64,000 nt of DNA from Gnetum montanum (taxonomy: Eukaryota; Streptophyta; Gnetopsida; Gnetales; Gnetaceae): positions 67,307 through 131,306 of the forward strand of contig MNCI01011140.1 in the NCBI GenBank assembly GCA_015680685.1, written 5' to 3'. Made by a program: the position numbers and the translations under genes. The notes under the pieces are model-generated. The model searched no databases and was not told the origin of the DNA. It saw only the letters and a program-made list of their open reading frames with translations. This document shows positions 12,050-23,813 of this stretch, piece after piece. Positions within the stretch are counted from its first letter, which is position 1; every line of letters begins with the position of its first letter.

Positions 12050-12896
12050 TGATGAATCATGGTTTGCCAAGCCCCAATATCAGGTACGCGATATCATAGC
12101 CTGGATATGATATCATATACACGATATTGTGATTCCTATGCTAGACTATAAATATAGCACTCAGGTGCATGGGATGATATTAGATATTTTTTTTGATCAT
12201 TAGGAGTTTGGAGTCTTTTTGTTAGTTTTTAGTTCTTTTCCCAAGTGCATGCTCATAGTGTGACGCTTGTAATTGTACGAAACCTTCATTTGAGTGTGAC
12301 GTACTTGGACACACATGTAATCGACAATAAAGATTGAGATTACTCCATCATTGCAGCATTCACTTAGTTTTTAACTGTTTAATTATTAATTATTTATTTT
12401 TGTTTTCTTAGTTAATGTTTCTTTTATCATTATTTACTATTCCTATTGTTAACGTAGAATGAGTATGTCTTAATCATGAACATTTAAGTGTAACTATGTG
12501 GTAACCCAGTTGCGTATCAAGTAGTGTTTCGAGTGATGTGCACTTGGCAATCCTAGAAGTAGTACACGAAGTCCAAGATGTGTATGGATGATTAAGAACA
12601 TATGCTCATCACACTTAGGCTAACTTAGATTTTATTTTCCATTTCTTATTAGCTTAATCAAGTGATTTCTCATTGTCCTTAGGAGTAGCATAGTAGTAGA
12701 AACCACATCATACACATCACTCTAGACTAAACCATATGTGACAAAGCAAATACTAGTCCAGGTGGGAAGATAGAGAATTGCAATCAACATATAACTATCT
12801 AGGTGCCACAACTAGTCCATCTACAGAGTTCAACCGGATCATGCGTACATGCTCGTATTCGTATGGTTGAGCGTAGGGGTACCTCACCACTTATCA
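12050..12896 (+). repeat. 3' LTR of A-1
   Basis: 847 bp, TGATGAA...TTATCA, with TATA box at 12147-12154. It pairs with 3824-4669; the differences are mostly transitions and several fall in the GATATC modules. Confidence 0.9.
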
Positions 12897-12901
12897 ACTA
12901 G
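12897..12901. repeat. Target-site duplication of A-1, right copy (ACTAG)
   Basis: Exact copy of 3819-3823. Confidence 0.9.
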
Positions 12902-13812
12902 TTTTAAGTGTAATGGATAATTGTTTAGTAATCTAGTAGTAATATTTCTTGGTTTATCCAATAGCAAGTTATTTGATAATGCTAGTATCAATTATACCAA
13001 CCCAAGTTGAGACCTTCTAAAAAGATTGAAGCTTGTTCATACTCTTTCCAATTTACCTTAGCTTGATGGAATAGATCACAAAATTCAGTATAGAATTCTT
13101 TGACATCCCTATCACCTTTCCTTAGGAATTTTAAATTCATGATGGTTTCTTATCTCTAATGAGACTATTTAAATTTTTTTAACCTATATTTCATTAGATT
13201 CCAATCTTTGATGAGTTGATTGTTTTATCTTTCATAACCTTAGGAGTTCTTTTCTAACCAAGTAGAAGCCATAGCTTCTAATTTGGATTCAACAATAGGT
13301 AACCTCAAGTTATTTAGTACCTCTTCTAACTAGAAATGCTTCTGAAGTGCATTTGGCCAACTTACAAAAGCATTGGTGTCATCTACACCATTGAAAGTCT
13401 TCAACTCCACATACAGAAGTCTTGCAGCATTTTTGAATGCTCTAGCAAGCCCTGCATCATCTTCCTTGTCAATATTACCTAGAGAAGAAGCATATATCAT
13501 AGTTGGAGTCATTGGAATTCTCATATGAGGAATAGGATTTCCTCTCATTGAAATCCTTGAATTATGGATTTCTACACTTCCAGAGTTGGATTGTCATATC
13601 TCTTTATCCACTTGCTCCTCACTTGGTTGTGAAACTTCTTCATTTGAATGGGCATGCTTATCTCCTCTATGTGTTAAAATATGGTTAAGAATGACATTTC
13701 TATCTACCTTTGTGTTGATTTTGTCCAATCAAGCAACCATCATTTGAAAGGTACACTTCATGCTCTTTATGTTTCTATTTAGAGCTTACAGTTGTTTCTT
13801 CTTGGGTGCCAT
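12902..13812 (-). pseudogene. gag: gag fragment of old Ty3 element F
   Basis: Read on the minus strand from ATG 13812 (MAPKKKQ). A decayed Ty3-type gag is visible: ELKTFNGVDDTNAFVSW (13330-13548), a block with LRLPIVESKLEAMASTW, and DRDVKEFYTEFCDLFHQAKV. The spacing of F-x-G-x-D-x-x-AF-x-x-W, the hydrophobic block and the EF-x-x-L block is typical of Ty3/gypsy gag. It is broken by stops and cut by A-1. With the tRNA-iMet primer site next to it, a chromovirus-type or related Ty3 element is likely. Confidence 0.6.
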
Positions 13813-13876
13813 CTAAAATTGACAAAATCCTTAACCAATTTCAAGCAACAATAAAGCTAAGCTCCAATGCTCAATA

Positions 13877-13896
13877 CAAGCTAAGCTTTGATACCA
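13877..13896 (-). promoter_or_regulatory. Primer binding site, tRNA-iMet type, element F
   Basis: On the minus strand TGGTATCAAAGC matches 11 of 12 bases of the usual plant initiator-Met primer site (TGGTATCAGAGC). It lies between the gag (left) and LTR-like sequence (right), as expected for a minus-strand element. Confidence 0.65.
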
Positions 13897-14275
13897 ATAA
13901 CGCTGGAGTAGGTTCACTCCACTAATTAATCACCTTCAAATACTCAATCTAGATATTATGCAAAGACAAAAATTTTTGGTAAAAAACAAGAAAACTAGCT
14001 ATCTTCAATTAATTAATTAGAAAATTACAATAGAATTCTCAAAATCCACAACATTAAGAACCTATCACACTCGAATGATATTGTAGAGCATGAGGCTTTA
14101 CAACCATACAATGACTATTCTCAATGCAAGACACAACCAATAGAGAATCTCTTTGAAAACCTAGGACTAAGATCTCTACTCATAAGTAATACACAAGAGA
14201 ATAGAGCACATAGACCAACAAATCACAAGTTGATCTTGGACCTACAATCACCAATTGCACATCAAATATGCTTAT
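13897..14275 (-). repeat. LTR fragment of element F, cut by D
   Basis: Sequence right of the tRNA-iMet site should be the 3' edge of F's 5' LTR. It is interrupted at 14275 by D and should continue at 58621. The second F LTR is not in the window, so limits are uncertain. Confidence 0.4.
14271..14275. repeat. Target-site duplication of D, left copy (CTTAT)
   Basis: CTTAT precedes D; CTTAC follows it at 58616-58620. One transition separates the copies, in keeping with D's age. Confidence 0.6.
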
Positions 14276-16186
14276 TGTTGGCAACCATTTGGGACTGCCA
14301 ATGTTGGGGGCCTCATAGTCTGATGACCTTTTGGGATCACAGGATTGAAGGTGTTCTTCAAATATGATTTAGGTGCTTGTTGGTCTTTGGCAACACCAAG
14401 TCCTAGATACCTCCAAATAAACTTAGTAGTTATGAAACATAATAGATGTGAGTATGTGTTTGTTGTTGTGAACGTTAAAATGGTTGGGTTGTGTATAAAA
14501 CTGTAATTGGCTATCATAAAAGAGATTTGACTAATTTTGTTAAATACTGTGAGTTGTTGGAGATTCCTATTTTGTTTAATCACTTAGTCTATACGGTCCT
14601 TATAGTATGTTACTTTTAACAAATAAAATTTTGCAAAAAATGTTTGAGCACAATTTTGCCAAACTACTCCTAATTTTTCCCAAAGAGGAATTTCCATAAG
14701 AAAACTAGAAATAGAGCAAGATTCAATGGACTTAGAAAGAGAAAGCAAAGGAAGTAGATTTGTGTGAAATCTCAAATATTTAAGCAAGATAAATTGACAC
14801 AAGAAAACACTTTTTAATAAATCTATTCCAATTCAATAACTACAAATTGTTCAAACCTTTGTAATAAACCAAAAATTGTTGCGTAAATGACAAAGTACAA
14901 GTCTCCATTTTGGCTAGTGAATAGTTGTCAAAGATTTCATTCAACACAGTCTTAAAAAATTTGACAATTTCTTGATTGAAATACCAAGAAAATATGCTTT
15001 AAAACAATGAAGCTATTTCAGGTTTCTCAAAATACCAAATATTTTTCTAGATTCTCTATGCTTAAAATAGGTAAGTTCATTAAGACATTACTATTAAATT
15101 GCTCTTGAGGCTTTTAAACAAGATAATATCTTCTATGAAAAATATTAATAGGAGTCTAATATTATGCAAAAAAGAAAAAAAAAGAGGCATAAAAGCAATC
15201 TAGGAAAAATCCCAAAATCAAATGCTAAGTACTATACTATCTAAACCATTAGCTAAGCAACTAAAAAAAAATGAGAAGAAATGAACTCATAGGATTGAAA
15301 CAAAGTAGTTGAATTGATGTCTTAGCAAGTCATCTTACAAGTAATCTTTAGTTGTCCTTTTCTCCAAAATCTCCTTTTTCAGTTTTTCCTTTGAAGGTCC
15401 TTTTATAGTGACGTTAGGATAGTTACAATAATCATGACAAGTTAAGGGTATTCCAAATATCTAGGGGTATTAATGCATAAGCATCCTAGAGGTTATAACT
15501 TCCAAAGGAAGTTATTAGAAATCTAAGCTATGGTTATGATGTGTTTTCTTGGCAATAAATATTATGAAGATTACCATGGAAGGTTACAAAAATTAGAAAA
15601 ATATATGCCATAGTTGCCAAGTGTCCTCTTGGTAATCACAACTTCACAAATATCAAGCTAAACAAGTTGTAGCTTCCATAGGAGGTTATAACTTCTCATG
15701 TAGAGTGTCCATGCTATAGAAAATAGAGGTATGTTTGCCAAAGGTTCATTCAACCTATTTCTTATAACATTTAGATAAAATATCATATGGAATGAAATTA
15801 TTATACCCCTTAGTATCAATGATGTTATGCCAAAATTGGCTTATTCTCAAAATAGGGATTTTAATAAAAATTATTTTATGATATTTCATGTGGTTAAAAG
15901 CCACTTGGAACCATAATACAATTGAGAATATTTGGGAGCACAACATCAACCCTACAATCACATGTTGCATCCCACGAGTTCACTAAAAATGAAAGCCACG
16001 TATATTGCCTTGTTCTCACTGTGCTCATCAATAGAATTATGGATGTGATGTTGGCAGAGTGGGGTTTCATGACCACTATGTGGTAACCTTTGTGTCTTGC
16101 ATACCTTCTTTCTTGGTAGCCAGTCCTAAATCTTTGTGTGATAGAGTCTCATGGCCATGTTTCTGGTCATTGTGGCCATTTACACC
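14276..16186 (-). repeat. 3' LTR of D, part 1
   Basis: First 1911 bp (plus-strand order) of D's left LTR, starting TGTTGGCAACC. It aligns with 42762-44690 of the other LTR. Landmarks are gggggcctcatagtctgatg near 14306 and gtgtcttgcataccttcttt near 16090. The break at 16186 is the insertion point of A-2. Confidence 0.85.
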
Positions 16187-17089
16187 TGATGAGTGGCGAG
16201 GTACCACTACACTCAACCATATGAATACGAGCGTTCTCACATGCGATCTAGTCGAACTCCGTAGACAAACTAGTTGTGGCACCTAGACAGTTATCCTTAG
16301 GTCGCAGTTCGCTGTCTTCCCACTTGGACTAGTATTATATTTGTCACGTATGGTTTAGTCCAGGGTGATGTGTATGATGTGTTTCTAATCAAATGCTACT
16401 CCTGAGGGAAATGAAAAGTAATGTTATTTAAGCTAGGAGGAAAGGGTAAGAGAATCTAATCTAGCCTAAGTGTGATGAGCATCCGTTCCTTGATTATCCG
16501 TATACATCTTGGACTTCGTGCACGACTACCACTGGGATTACCAAGCGTAGATCCTAGGTATGCTATTGGGTTGCCAAGTAGTCACACTTAAATGCTCGTA
16601 ATCAAGTCGTACTCATTTTGCATTCTAACTTGAGTTTAAGGGTGAGAGAGACTAATTAGAAAATTAGTAAATAATAAATAAAAAATAAATAAATAAAGTG
16701 AATGCTGCAATGATGAAGTAATCTCAATCTTTATTGCCAGTCATGTGCGTGTCCAAGTACATCCCACTCAAATAAAGGATATCGTACAATTACATTCACC
16801 ACACTGTGGGGATACACTGGAAAATATTCTATCTTTGGAGGGGTAAAACTGCCAGAGTCTCGCTAGAATCTAACATAAATTGAGATACAAGGGAGAGCCG
16901 CCTCTTATTTATAGATTTGACGGCGCGATGCGATATCGAGGAAAAAGACGTGATATCACGTACGTGATATTGCAACCCATGCGATATCACGGCTGTGATA
17001 TAGTGATATCACGTACGTGATATCGCAACCCATGCAATATCATGGCTGTGATATAGTGATATCACAGCCAGCAAATTCATGACTCATCA
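16187..17089 (-). repeat. 3' LTR of A-2
   Basis: 903 bp. TATA box (minus tataaata) at 16906-16913. U3 at 16928-17075 holds GATATC modules and a 53-bp tandem duplication (16952-17004 and 17005-17057) that its 5' LTR lacks. 17005-17024 is a perfect 20-base palindrome. Confidence 0.88.
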
Positions 17090-17106
17090 TACCCCCACGA
17101 CTGAAT
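17090..17106 (-). promoter_or_regulatory. Polypurine tract of A-2
   Basis: Minus strand TTCAGTCGTGGGGGTA, abutting the 3' LTR. Confidence 0.8.
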
Positions 17107-17182
17107 GAAAACTCATCCTCAAGTTACAGAGAGAACAAGCTCCATTGATTACACAATGGATAGGTATGGGATTATTGACTGA

Positions 17183-17854
17183 CTAGAATGGATTCATGCT
17201 ATAGTGTGGAGTCAGAAAAAAATTTAGACACAACACAAAAGAAAATCCTATGATTATAAAATTGGTGGAACTCATGTAGTTGCTGGTGGCGGTGGCTCCT
17301 CCATAGGTGTCTTTCCCTTTTTCTTGTGCTCCAGGTCTTGGGATTTGATGGCGTTGAAGTATGGCATGGAGTTTCTCCTCTTGTAAGGCCTTGAGTGCCT
17401 TGGCGCATGTGTAAGTTTGCACTTGTGCCATAGAGGCATCCCAGTCAGCCTTCTCTTTTTCTTCGGCCACCCTTTTATTCTCTATCAATAGTTTATTAGG
17501 TTGCTCAGTTTTGAAAGTGTCCAGCTGGTTCTAAGCGACCTTTGGCCCTGTATTCGGAAGGTTTAATACTTCTGAAATGGCTTGAACAGAGAAATCAACA
17601 GTCACACCACAATTGTTAACCATGGTGCCTTCTTCTTTATTGTGCCAAAATTGGTACATTTCCCCTAAGTACTAGGCACAACTTTTAGAGAGGGTAGCCC
17701 TTGATTGTACAACAACAGGGTCATCTTGGTGGATACTAAATGATTGTTCCTCCTGCTCTGCATGTTGTTTAGTAGAAACTTGTCCTTCACCTCTTCCAGG
17801 TCGTTTGATCACACCTTGAGCAGGACCTTCCTGTTGTCTGCATTTCGGGGCCAT
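17183..17854 (-). pseudogene. ORF2 of A-2, internally deleted
   Basis: Starts MAPKCRQQEG at 17854, directly after a candidate splice acceptor (GATTACAG). It keeps the segment YQFWHNKEEG and a partial copy of the conserved VTVDFSVQAISEVLNL block, then jumps to the Lys/Glu coiled-coil part (NKLLIENKRVAEEKEK) and the C-terminus. The last part holds a hydrophobic stretch (NFIIIGFSFVLCLNF), a possible membrane segment. The early reading frame has one stop, so it is nearly intact at roughly 220 codons. Confidence 0.55.
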
Positions 17855-18096
17855 CTGTAATCACACGGAACCAATTGTTAGTAAGGTTGTTACCAAAGTT
17901 AGGTTATACCTTACTGCTTACCTTAATAGATTTACTTTATTTTCGTGTGATGTTAATTATTGGAAGAACATGTCATCGAAAGATTATAGTGTTGAGTCCT
18001 CTTTGCTTAGGTGGTTTCCAAATTTAATTTTCTGGTATAGCTAAGGAGATGAAATTGTTTTTGACACACTCTATTCTTAATTCTACAACTAATTAC
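17855..18096 (-). other. Candidate 242-bp intron before ORF2 (A-2)
   Basis: Minus strand: donor GTAATT (18096-18091), acceptor GATTACAG ending at 17855 immediately before the ORF2 ATG. The same interval in A-3 is also exactly 242 bp. Confidence 0.5.
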
Positions 18097-18365
18097 CCTT
18101 AAATATGTCCTTCGGACAATGATGAATTTCAAAAAATTTATGTACTATATGTAGTATTTGGTGTGTGCCCCTTCCCCATGACTAAGCTGAACACTCCAGG
18201 TTCAAGTAGGTTCAAACGGAATGAAAATCGAAGTATCAGCGAGTGAGTTATGGATATGAAAGCAAGCAACGCGCAATCGCAAGTCGTAGAGAGGAATTGA
18301 AAAACTTCCCCTGCGTGAACAATTGCAAATGATGTTGATTAGCACAGGGGGGTCACGTATATATA
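18097..18365 (-). promoter_or_regulatory. Candidate internal promoter and leader of ORF2 (A-2)
   Basis: TATA-like tatatata at 18358-18365 (minus), then a leader of about 260 nt conserved in A-3. The leader contains the polypurine-like motif at 18168-18187 (minus TTAGTCATGGGGAAGGGG). Confidence 0.4.
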
Positions 18366-19729
18366 TTTTCATTGAAGTTAGGAAACTTAGAGAATGTACT
18401 GAATTTTTAATATTTCTTTGAAATTAAATGATGTAAACTAAGGACATTTGGACGATTGTTAAGGGGTTCTCAGGTAATTAGATGGTTTTAAAGGAACGAA
18501 TAATGATCTGTGGGTTTTATCAATTAGGACCTTGGGTGATAGAGAAAAAGGCTATGTGATGATTCATAGGGATGTTGAATCAGAGGGATAGTAATAAGGG
18601 AAAGAATATCATGAATAATACACTGAGGGTAATAAATGATGTGTGTGTGCTATGTCATAAGTGAAAATTAGAAAAGATTACACAAGTGGGTCCTCCCCAA
18701 AGTAGGTTCCAACCTATAATGCCCTTATGTAACCACACTTAAAGTGTCTATGGGCACTAGAAGGGTTAAATGTAATCCACACAAACTCCACAAAACACAC
18801 ACATGTAAATATCACCGGAATGAGGTAAGAATTATATGCTACACATGAGCTACGATTACACGAATAGTGAGATGAGACGAACTATAGAAAGGGATCATAG
18901 AGATTGGGACATGAGGTAACTGACTTAGGGCACAGTGAATCCTACATGTAAAGCATGATTAACATGTCATTAACTGATTGTTCCAAGATCAGGACCAAGT
19001 ATGTTCCTCTAAGCAGTGACATCGCATTTTTTCATCCCATGATGAGAAATTATGAGAGTACCACAACAACAAGGTATATGATCACTTGGCTTTTTGTTCA
19101 AGGGAGGAGTGACTTTTGTTTTGTGGCACTGTGTTTTTTTTTTTTTTGAATATTGAATCCAGAGAAATCGCCAACCTTCAGGCATGGGTGCATGTCTTTC
19201 CAGTGGGACCCCCTAGAATAGCATTTGATTTTTGAGTGCCCTTTTGATTACTCTTACTCCCATTTTTCATTAGATCTACAAGGATCTTAGTACAACCACG
19301 TTGCATGATAACTCCCACATACATCACCAAAGAGAATCCACAAGTCCCCTTAATGTCACACCCTAATCATTCCCTCTTGGTCCATCCTTCTTCATTCGGG
19401 TACAATGAACATAAAATTAATTTTAAGTTTTAAAAATGTTAAGAATATCATTGTACCCTTGAATAGAACCTATTATTTGTAGAATGGATGAGTGGGTGTA
19501 ATGGGCTCACTATTCCAAATAATTGATCATTCGAGAGTCGATAACATAGAACACACCTCAATCAACGATCCACATGAGTGTTTTATTGATAGATGAGATT
19601 ACTTACAAAAAATGTCAAAAGAAAAAAATACCAAAAAGACAAAAAGATAAAATAAGAAGTTGAAAAAATGAAAAACTGGAATACAAAAATTTAAAAATCA
19701 AAGAAAATGGTTACTAATCATGCTTGTTA
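18366..19729 (-). other. Conserved non-coding middle of A-2
   Basis: Reverse-strand counterpart of 30792-32169 in A-3. The T tract at 19134-19147 is the complement of the internal A-rich tract. Confidence 0.65.
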
Positions 19730-21999
19730 TTAGAATGGGGGATATCCCTCATAGCTAAATAGTTGAGGACGGCATGGATTAATAATTGACAACTGGGATC
19801 CTTGCATTTTGAAACTATTCTGGCTTGGTCATATTTACCCCATCAGGTTTCACACACTTGATTATAATGAGCATAGTGGGGCAATTGATATGATGTAGTT
19901 CCCGGATAACGAGTTGACCCACTATGATGTTTGTGACCGTTAGATGGTATGCAAGGATTGGGTTGTCGCTCTCCACAGTTGTGTTCATTGGGCCGAATTG
20001 TTGTTGAAGTGTGAGTTGGTGGCCCTGATGAAGTTACATGAGGCATTGGGTTCAAAGGTAAGGGTGCACCACAGTGTGGGACTTGTGATGGGTTGGAAGA
20101 TGTAGTGGCCTTAGAATTGTGTTGTCCCTTCTTACGGCTGTGTTTAAAGAAAGGACACTTTTGATGTTGAGGAGCCTTTTCACTACTGTTAGTAGTAGTA
20201 GCAAAAGTGTCATTCATGGGTTGTTGCTATGGTGCAGACACCTTAGGAACAGTTGGTGGCACTATAGAAGGAGGAAAAGAATGAGAACGCTGAAAGTTAG
20301 GAGGAGTATAGGGTACACAAGGTGGTGGTTGTGTTGGAGGCATGGGATGATAGTATTGAGGAGAATGGTACTGTGGTGAGATAAAGTACGTTGGCCCAGT
20401 TGGAGAAACAGGATGTTGAACTAGATAAGCATTTGGATCTGGATGATATGAAGGGTGTCTCCAGTCTAGTGGTGGTCTCTCCCATGACTGGGATTGTTGC
20501 CACTGTGATCGAACACAGTACCTCTATACGAACTCTGGATGTAACGTGTTTCCCCAATGCTCATGTAAGTGTAAAAATATTGGGCATTAGCCCTTGGGGT
20601 GATTGCACATACATATGTTGCATTCATACATATGATTGGTAGTTGAGCTCTTATTTTCCTTATCCCTTCTTTCTGATTGTCTAATATTTTGTCCTACTTA
20701 TTGGGTTGTTAAAACTTTATCTCCAATGATATCGATAAATTCTCCACACTTTTGATACGTCCATTCCAACATCTTATTGATCTTTGCCTCAGCTTCTTCT
20801 AATGATTGTTGTATTTTCAAAGATGATGTTTCCACCTTGAGATTGGTTGATTTATCCTTTTTATGATCATGGACCTTTGTTAAGTAAAGATTTTGGTCTC
20901 GTTGATTTTTTTCAACACTCTCCCATCTAGCCAATTATCCTTCTTCTTTTGCTACATGCTTAACAAGCTCTTGGATTTGATGGGTTCATAGTTTGTATAG
21001 TTAACCTTGGGTGTACATTCCTAGGATCTCTCTTGTTTCATTATGTAGCCCATCAATGATATGGTACATTAGCATTTCCTCGGAAAACCCATGACCTAGA
21101 CAATTGTTTAACAGCGCATAATATCTTTCTAAGGCCATGTCCAAGGGTTCATGTTGTGCTTGTTTCCATCCTTGGATTTGTTTCCTCAAGGCTAACACTC
21201 TTGCATAGGCTTGATATTTTTCATTAAATACTTCTACCATTGTTGAACAACGTTGTATTAAATTTGGTTTTAATGATCTATACCATACTTTTGCTTGGCC
21301 AACGAGTGTCATGGGAAACAGCTTAATTTTTTGCCACCCATTATCAATGTTGTTCCATGTACAGGCATTGCAGAAGGCTTGTAAATGTTGATGCGGATGT
21401 AAGTCATAGCCTCCTGAAAAAGTAGGGAAGTTGTTTAAATCGAGCCTAGGTAGACAGCTCTCTTTACAATGCCTACAGGAGATTCGAACAGCCTCTTGTA
21501 TTAGCGTTAGGCTCTTAGTGGCTAGTAGGGGTTCATAATCACTAAGTAGGTTGTGAATTTGTAAGTTGGGATGATGTTGCCTTTGTTTATGTTGGCAATC
21601 TTGATTTTCATTGTGAGCTCGATTTTTAGTTCTACATCAATCCTTTGAAAGATAGTCATCCGTGCCATAATTTGACGTTGAAGGAGTAGAGGAAGAGAAG
21701 GAACTGTAAAACTCGTTATGACTTTTGTAAGTCTTCCAATCGTCCCCAAGTAAGTTATTTTTAGTTATTGAGAAGGTCCCAGGCCTTTCGAGCCTCCTTG
21801 TTTTATGGGATGTCTCATCCTCACTAGAGGTGTTAGAGTTGGATGACGAGGGTCTTTGAGTATCGTTGGGATGTTCATAAATGTAGGGGACTCCTACATA
21901 AGGTTGAGTACTCCAATATTCATTGTCATCTAATTTTTTGGTTCTCCAATGAACTACCTCACTAAATGTGGCATTATTATGGTCTTGTAAGAGAGGCAT
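19730..21999 (-). pseudogene. gag: gag of A-2, decayed
   Basis: ATG 21999 (MPLLQDHNNATF) to TAA 19732-19730, about 757 codons with several stops and frameshifts. A readable piece of 103 codons (21312-21001) covers the Retrotrans_gag-like core: AKVWYRSLKP, LRKQIQGWKQ, EPLDMALERYY, HGFSEEMLMYHIIDG. The zinc knuckle region near 20600 keeps CNIC and HPKG. The Pro/Ser/Thr-rich tail (20217-19843) is open. Same family as A-1 and A-3 gag. Confidence 0.82.
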
Positions 22000-22121
22000 G
22001 ATTATGAAGCTGTGTGTGAATTTGTATGTGACTTTTTATAATTATTTCTTTCTAAAAGATATATCGTTAATTTCTTTACAACGACCTTCTATGATATAAC
22101 TAATCTAGATAACTAGCACTG

Positions 22122-22139
22122 TCCTCTGCAATGGTGCCA
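22122..22139 (-). promoter_or_regulatory. Primer binding site of A-2, tRNA-Asp type
   Basis: Minus strand TGGCACCATTGCAGAGGA, 14 of 18 matches to the tRNA-Asp complement, one base from the 5' LTR as in A-1. Confidence 0.7.
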
Positions 22140-22140
22140 A

Positions 22141-23021
22141 TGATGAGTGGCGAGGTACCCCTACACTTAACCATACGAATACGAGCATTCTCACGCGCAA
22201 TCTGGTCGAACTCCGTAGACGGACTAGTTGTGGCACCTAGACAATTATCCTTAGGTTGCAGTTCGCTGTCTTCCCACCTAGACTAGTATTATATTTGTCA
22301 CATATGGTTTGGTCCAGGGTGATGTGTATGATGTGTTTCTAATCTAATGCTACTCCTGAGGGCAATGGAAAGTAATGTTATCTAAGCTAGGAGGAAAGGG
22401 TAAGAGAATCTAATCTAGCCTAAGTGCGATGAGCATCCGTTCCTTGATTATACGTACACATCTTGGACTTCGTGCATGACTACCATTGGGATTACCAAGT
22501 GCAAATCCTAGGTACACTACTAGGTTGCCAAGTAGTCACACTTAAATGCTCGTAATCAAGTCTTACTCATTCCACGTTCTAACATGAGTTTAAGGGTGAG
22601 AGAGACTAATTAGGAAAGTAGTAAATAACAAATAAATAAATAAATAAATAAATTGAATGCTACAATGATGAAGTAATCTTGATCTTTATTGTTGGTCATG
22701 TGCATGTCCAAGTATGTCACACTCGAATAAAGGATGTCATACAATTACATTCACCACACTGCGGGCATACACTAGAAAATATTCTATCTCTAGAGGGGTA
22801 AAACTGCCAGAGTTTTGCTATAATCTAACATAAATTGAGAAACAAGGGAGAGCCACCTCTTATTTATAGATTTGGTAACGTGATACAATATCGCATACAC
22901 GATATCATGGGAAAAGACTCGATATTGCGTATGATACATTGCGTACGCGATATCGCAGGCCATTCGATATCATGGCTATGAACGGTAGTGATATAATAGC
23001 CAAGAAATTCATGACTCATCA
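22141..23021 (-). repeat. 5' LTR of A-2
   Basis: 881 bp; TATA box (minus) at 22861-22868; GATATC-type U3 modules at about 22870-22998. It drives gag transcription leftward if active. Confidence 0.88.
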
Positions 23022-23798
23022 ATGCCTATGTCACTTAGGTTTAGGGTGGCTACTGTTGCTACGTCTACATCTTCCACATATCTTAGGTTGTCCATGTGCT
23101 CAATATGCAGAGGGAAGGATTTCTGGAGATTGCTATGTTGTGCCTTAGCAGTTCTAGAAATGCCAAAAATACTCATGTGCTTGCCATGGTATTTTTTTCA
23201 TGACTTCATTGGTTTAGATGCAACTGTTTTTGTAGGTGAAATTGATGAGGGTATGCTATGCAAGATAATCCTTTGGCCTATACATGATGCCCATGGCTAA
23301 CTGTTGCATTTCTAGCTATGGATCTAGCCATGTTTTGGATTGCATTTGACACATTACCTTCTGGAGAAAACAAGGGTTTGATCTTGAAAACTTGTGCCAT
23401 TGGAGACCATTCAATGCTAATAATTCAAACTAGTACCGAGCGCCATGACATGGCTACTGTTTTTAGCAACTTTAAGTATTTTGATGGATCCCATCATTGA
23501 AATTTTGGAATTATTATATTGTTATTATATATATTTTTAAAAAATTTGACTTTTTCTAAATGTTCATTAATTTTTGGTTAAAATATAATATACCTGGCTT
23601 GAACACATCACTCACGTATATCTCTTAATCTCTTCTAATGTTGCTTTGGAATATTATCCTTAATACCTTTTTCCTTGTACTTCATATTGGGCTAGCTTCA
23701 ATATGTATTTTATGAAACCAAAGTATCCTAACTTTATTATTTTAAAAGCCTTCCAAGAATCATCACTGCTTTATAATCATGATGAAGATGTGACAACA
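23022..23798 (-). repeat. 3' LTR of D, part 2
   Basis: Continuation of D's left LTR after A-2, ending GACAACA at 23798. It aligns with 44690-45322 and 58489-58615 of the other LTR. Adding part 1 and subtracting the duplicated 5 bp gives 2683 bp. Confidence 0.85.
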
Positions 23799-23813
23799 TT
23801 TCTTTCCCCCTCA
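23799..23813 (-). promoter_or_regulatory. Polypurine tract of D
   Basis: Plus strand tttctttccccctca; on the minus strand TGAGGGGGAAAGAAA abuts the LTR start. It fixes D's orientation and identifies the left LTR as the 3' one. Confidence 0.75.

Larger units (their letters stand above)
3824..12896 (+). mobile_element. Complete non-autonomous Athila-like LTR retrotransposon A-1
   Basis: A 9073-bp element with both LTRs (846 and 847 bp), perfect ACTAG target duplications, a tRNA-Asp-type primer site, gag, a conserved non-coding middle, ORF2, and a polypurine tract. No protease, RT, RNase H or integrase motif was found, so pol must have been supplied in trans. The LTRs are roughly 90% identical by eye and differ mostly by transitions. 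The gag type and tRNA-Asp primer point to the Athila branch of Ty3/gypsy. A-1 keeps the longest ORF2 in the window; A-2 and A-3 are shortened relatives. Confidence 0.88.
16187..23021 (-). mobile_element. Complete non-autonomous element A-2 (family A, minus strand)
   Basis: A 6835-bp family-A element in D's 3' LTR: 3' LTR 16187-17089, 5' LTR 22141-23021, primer site, gag, middle region, ORF2. Flanks are ACACC (16182-16186) and ATGCC (23022-23026), a decayed duplication. Comparison with D's uninterrupted LTR near 44690 confirms the insertion point, since the reconstructed empty site has the same length. It lacks two internal ORF2 blocks present in A-1 (about 1.2 and 0.85 kb), as does A-3. Confidence 0.87.

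Noticed and set aside
16059-16286. Paired plus and minus frames of about 70 codons
   Set aside because: They straddle the junction between D's LTR and the A-2 LTR; no domain and no conservation as protein.
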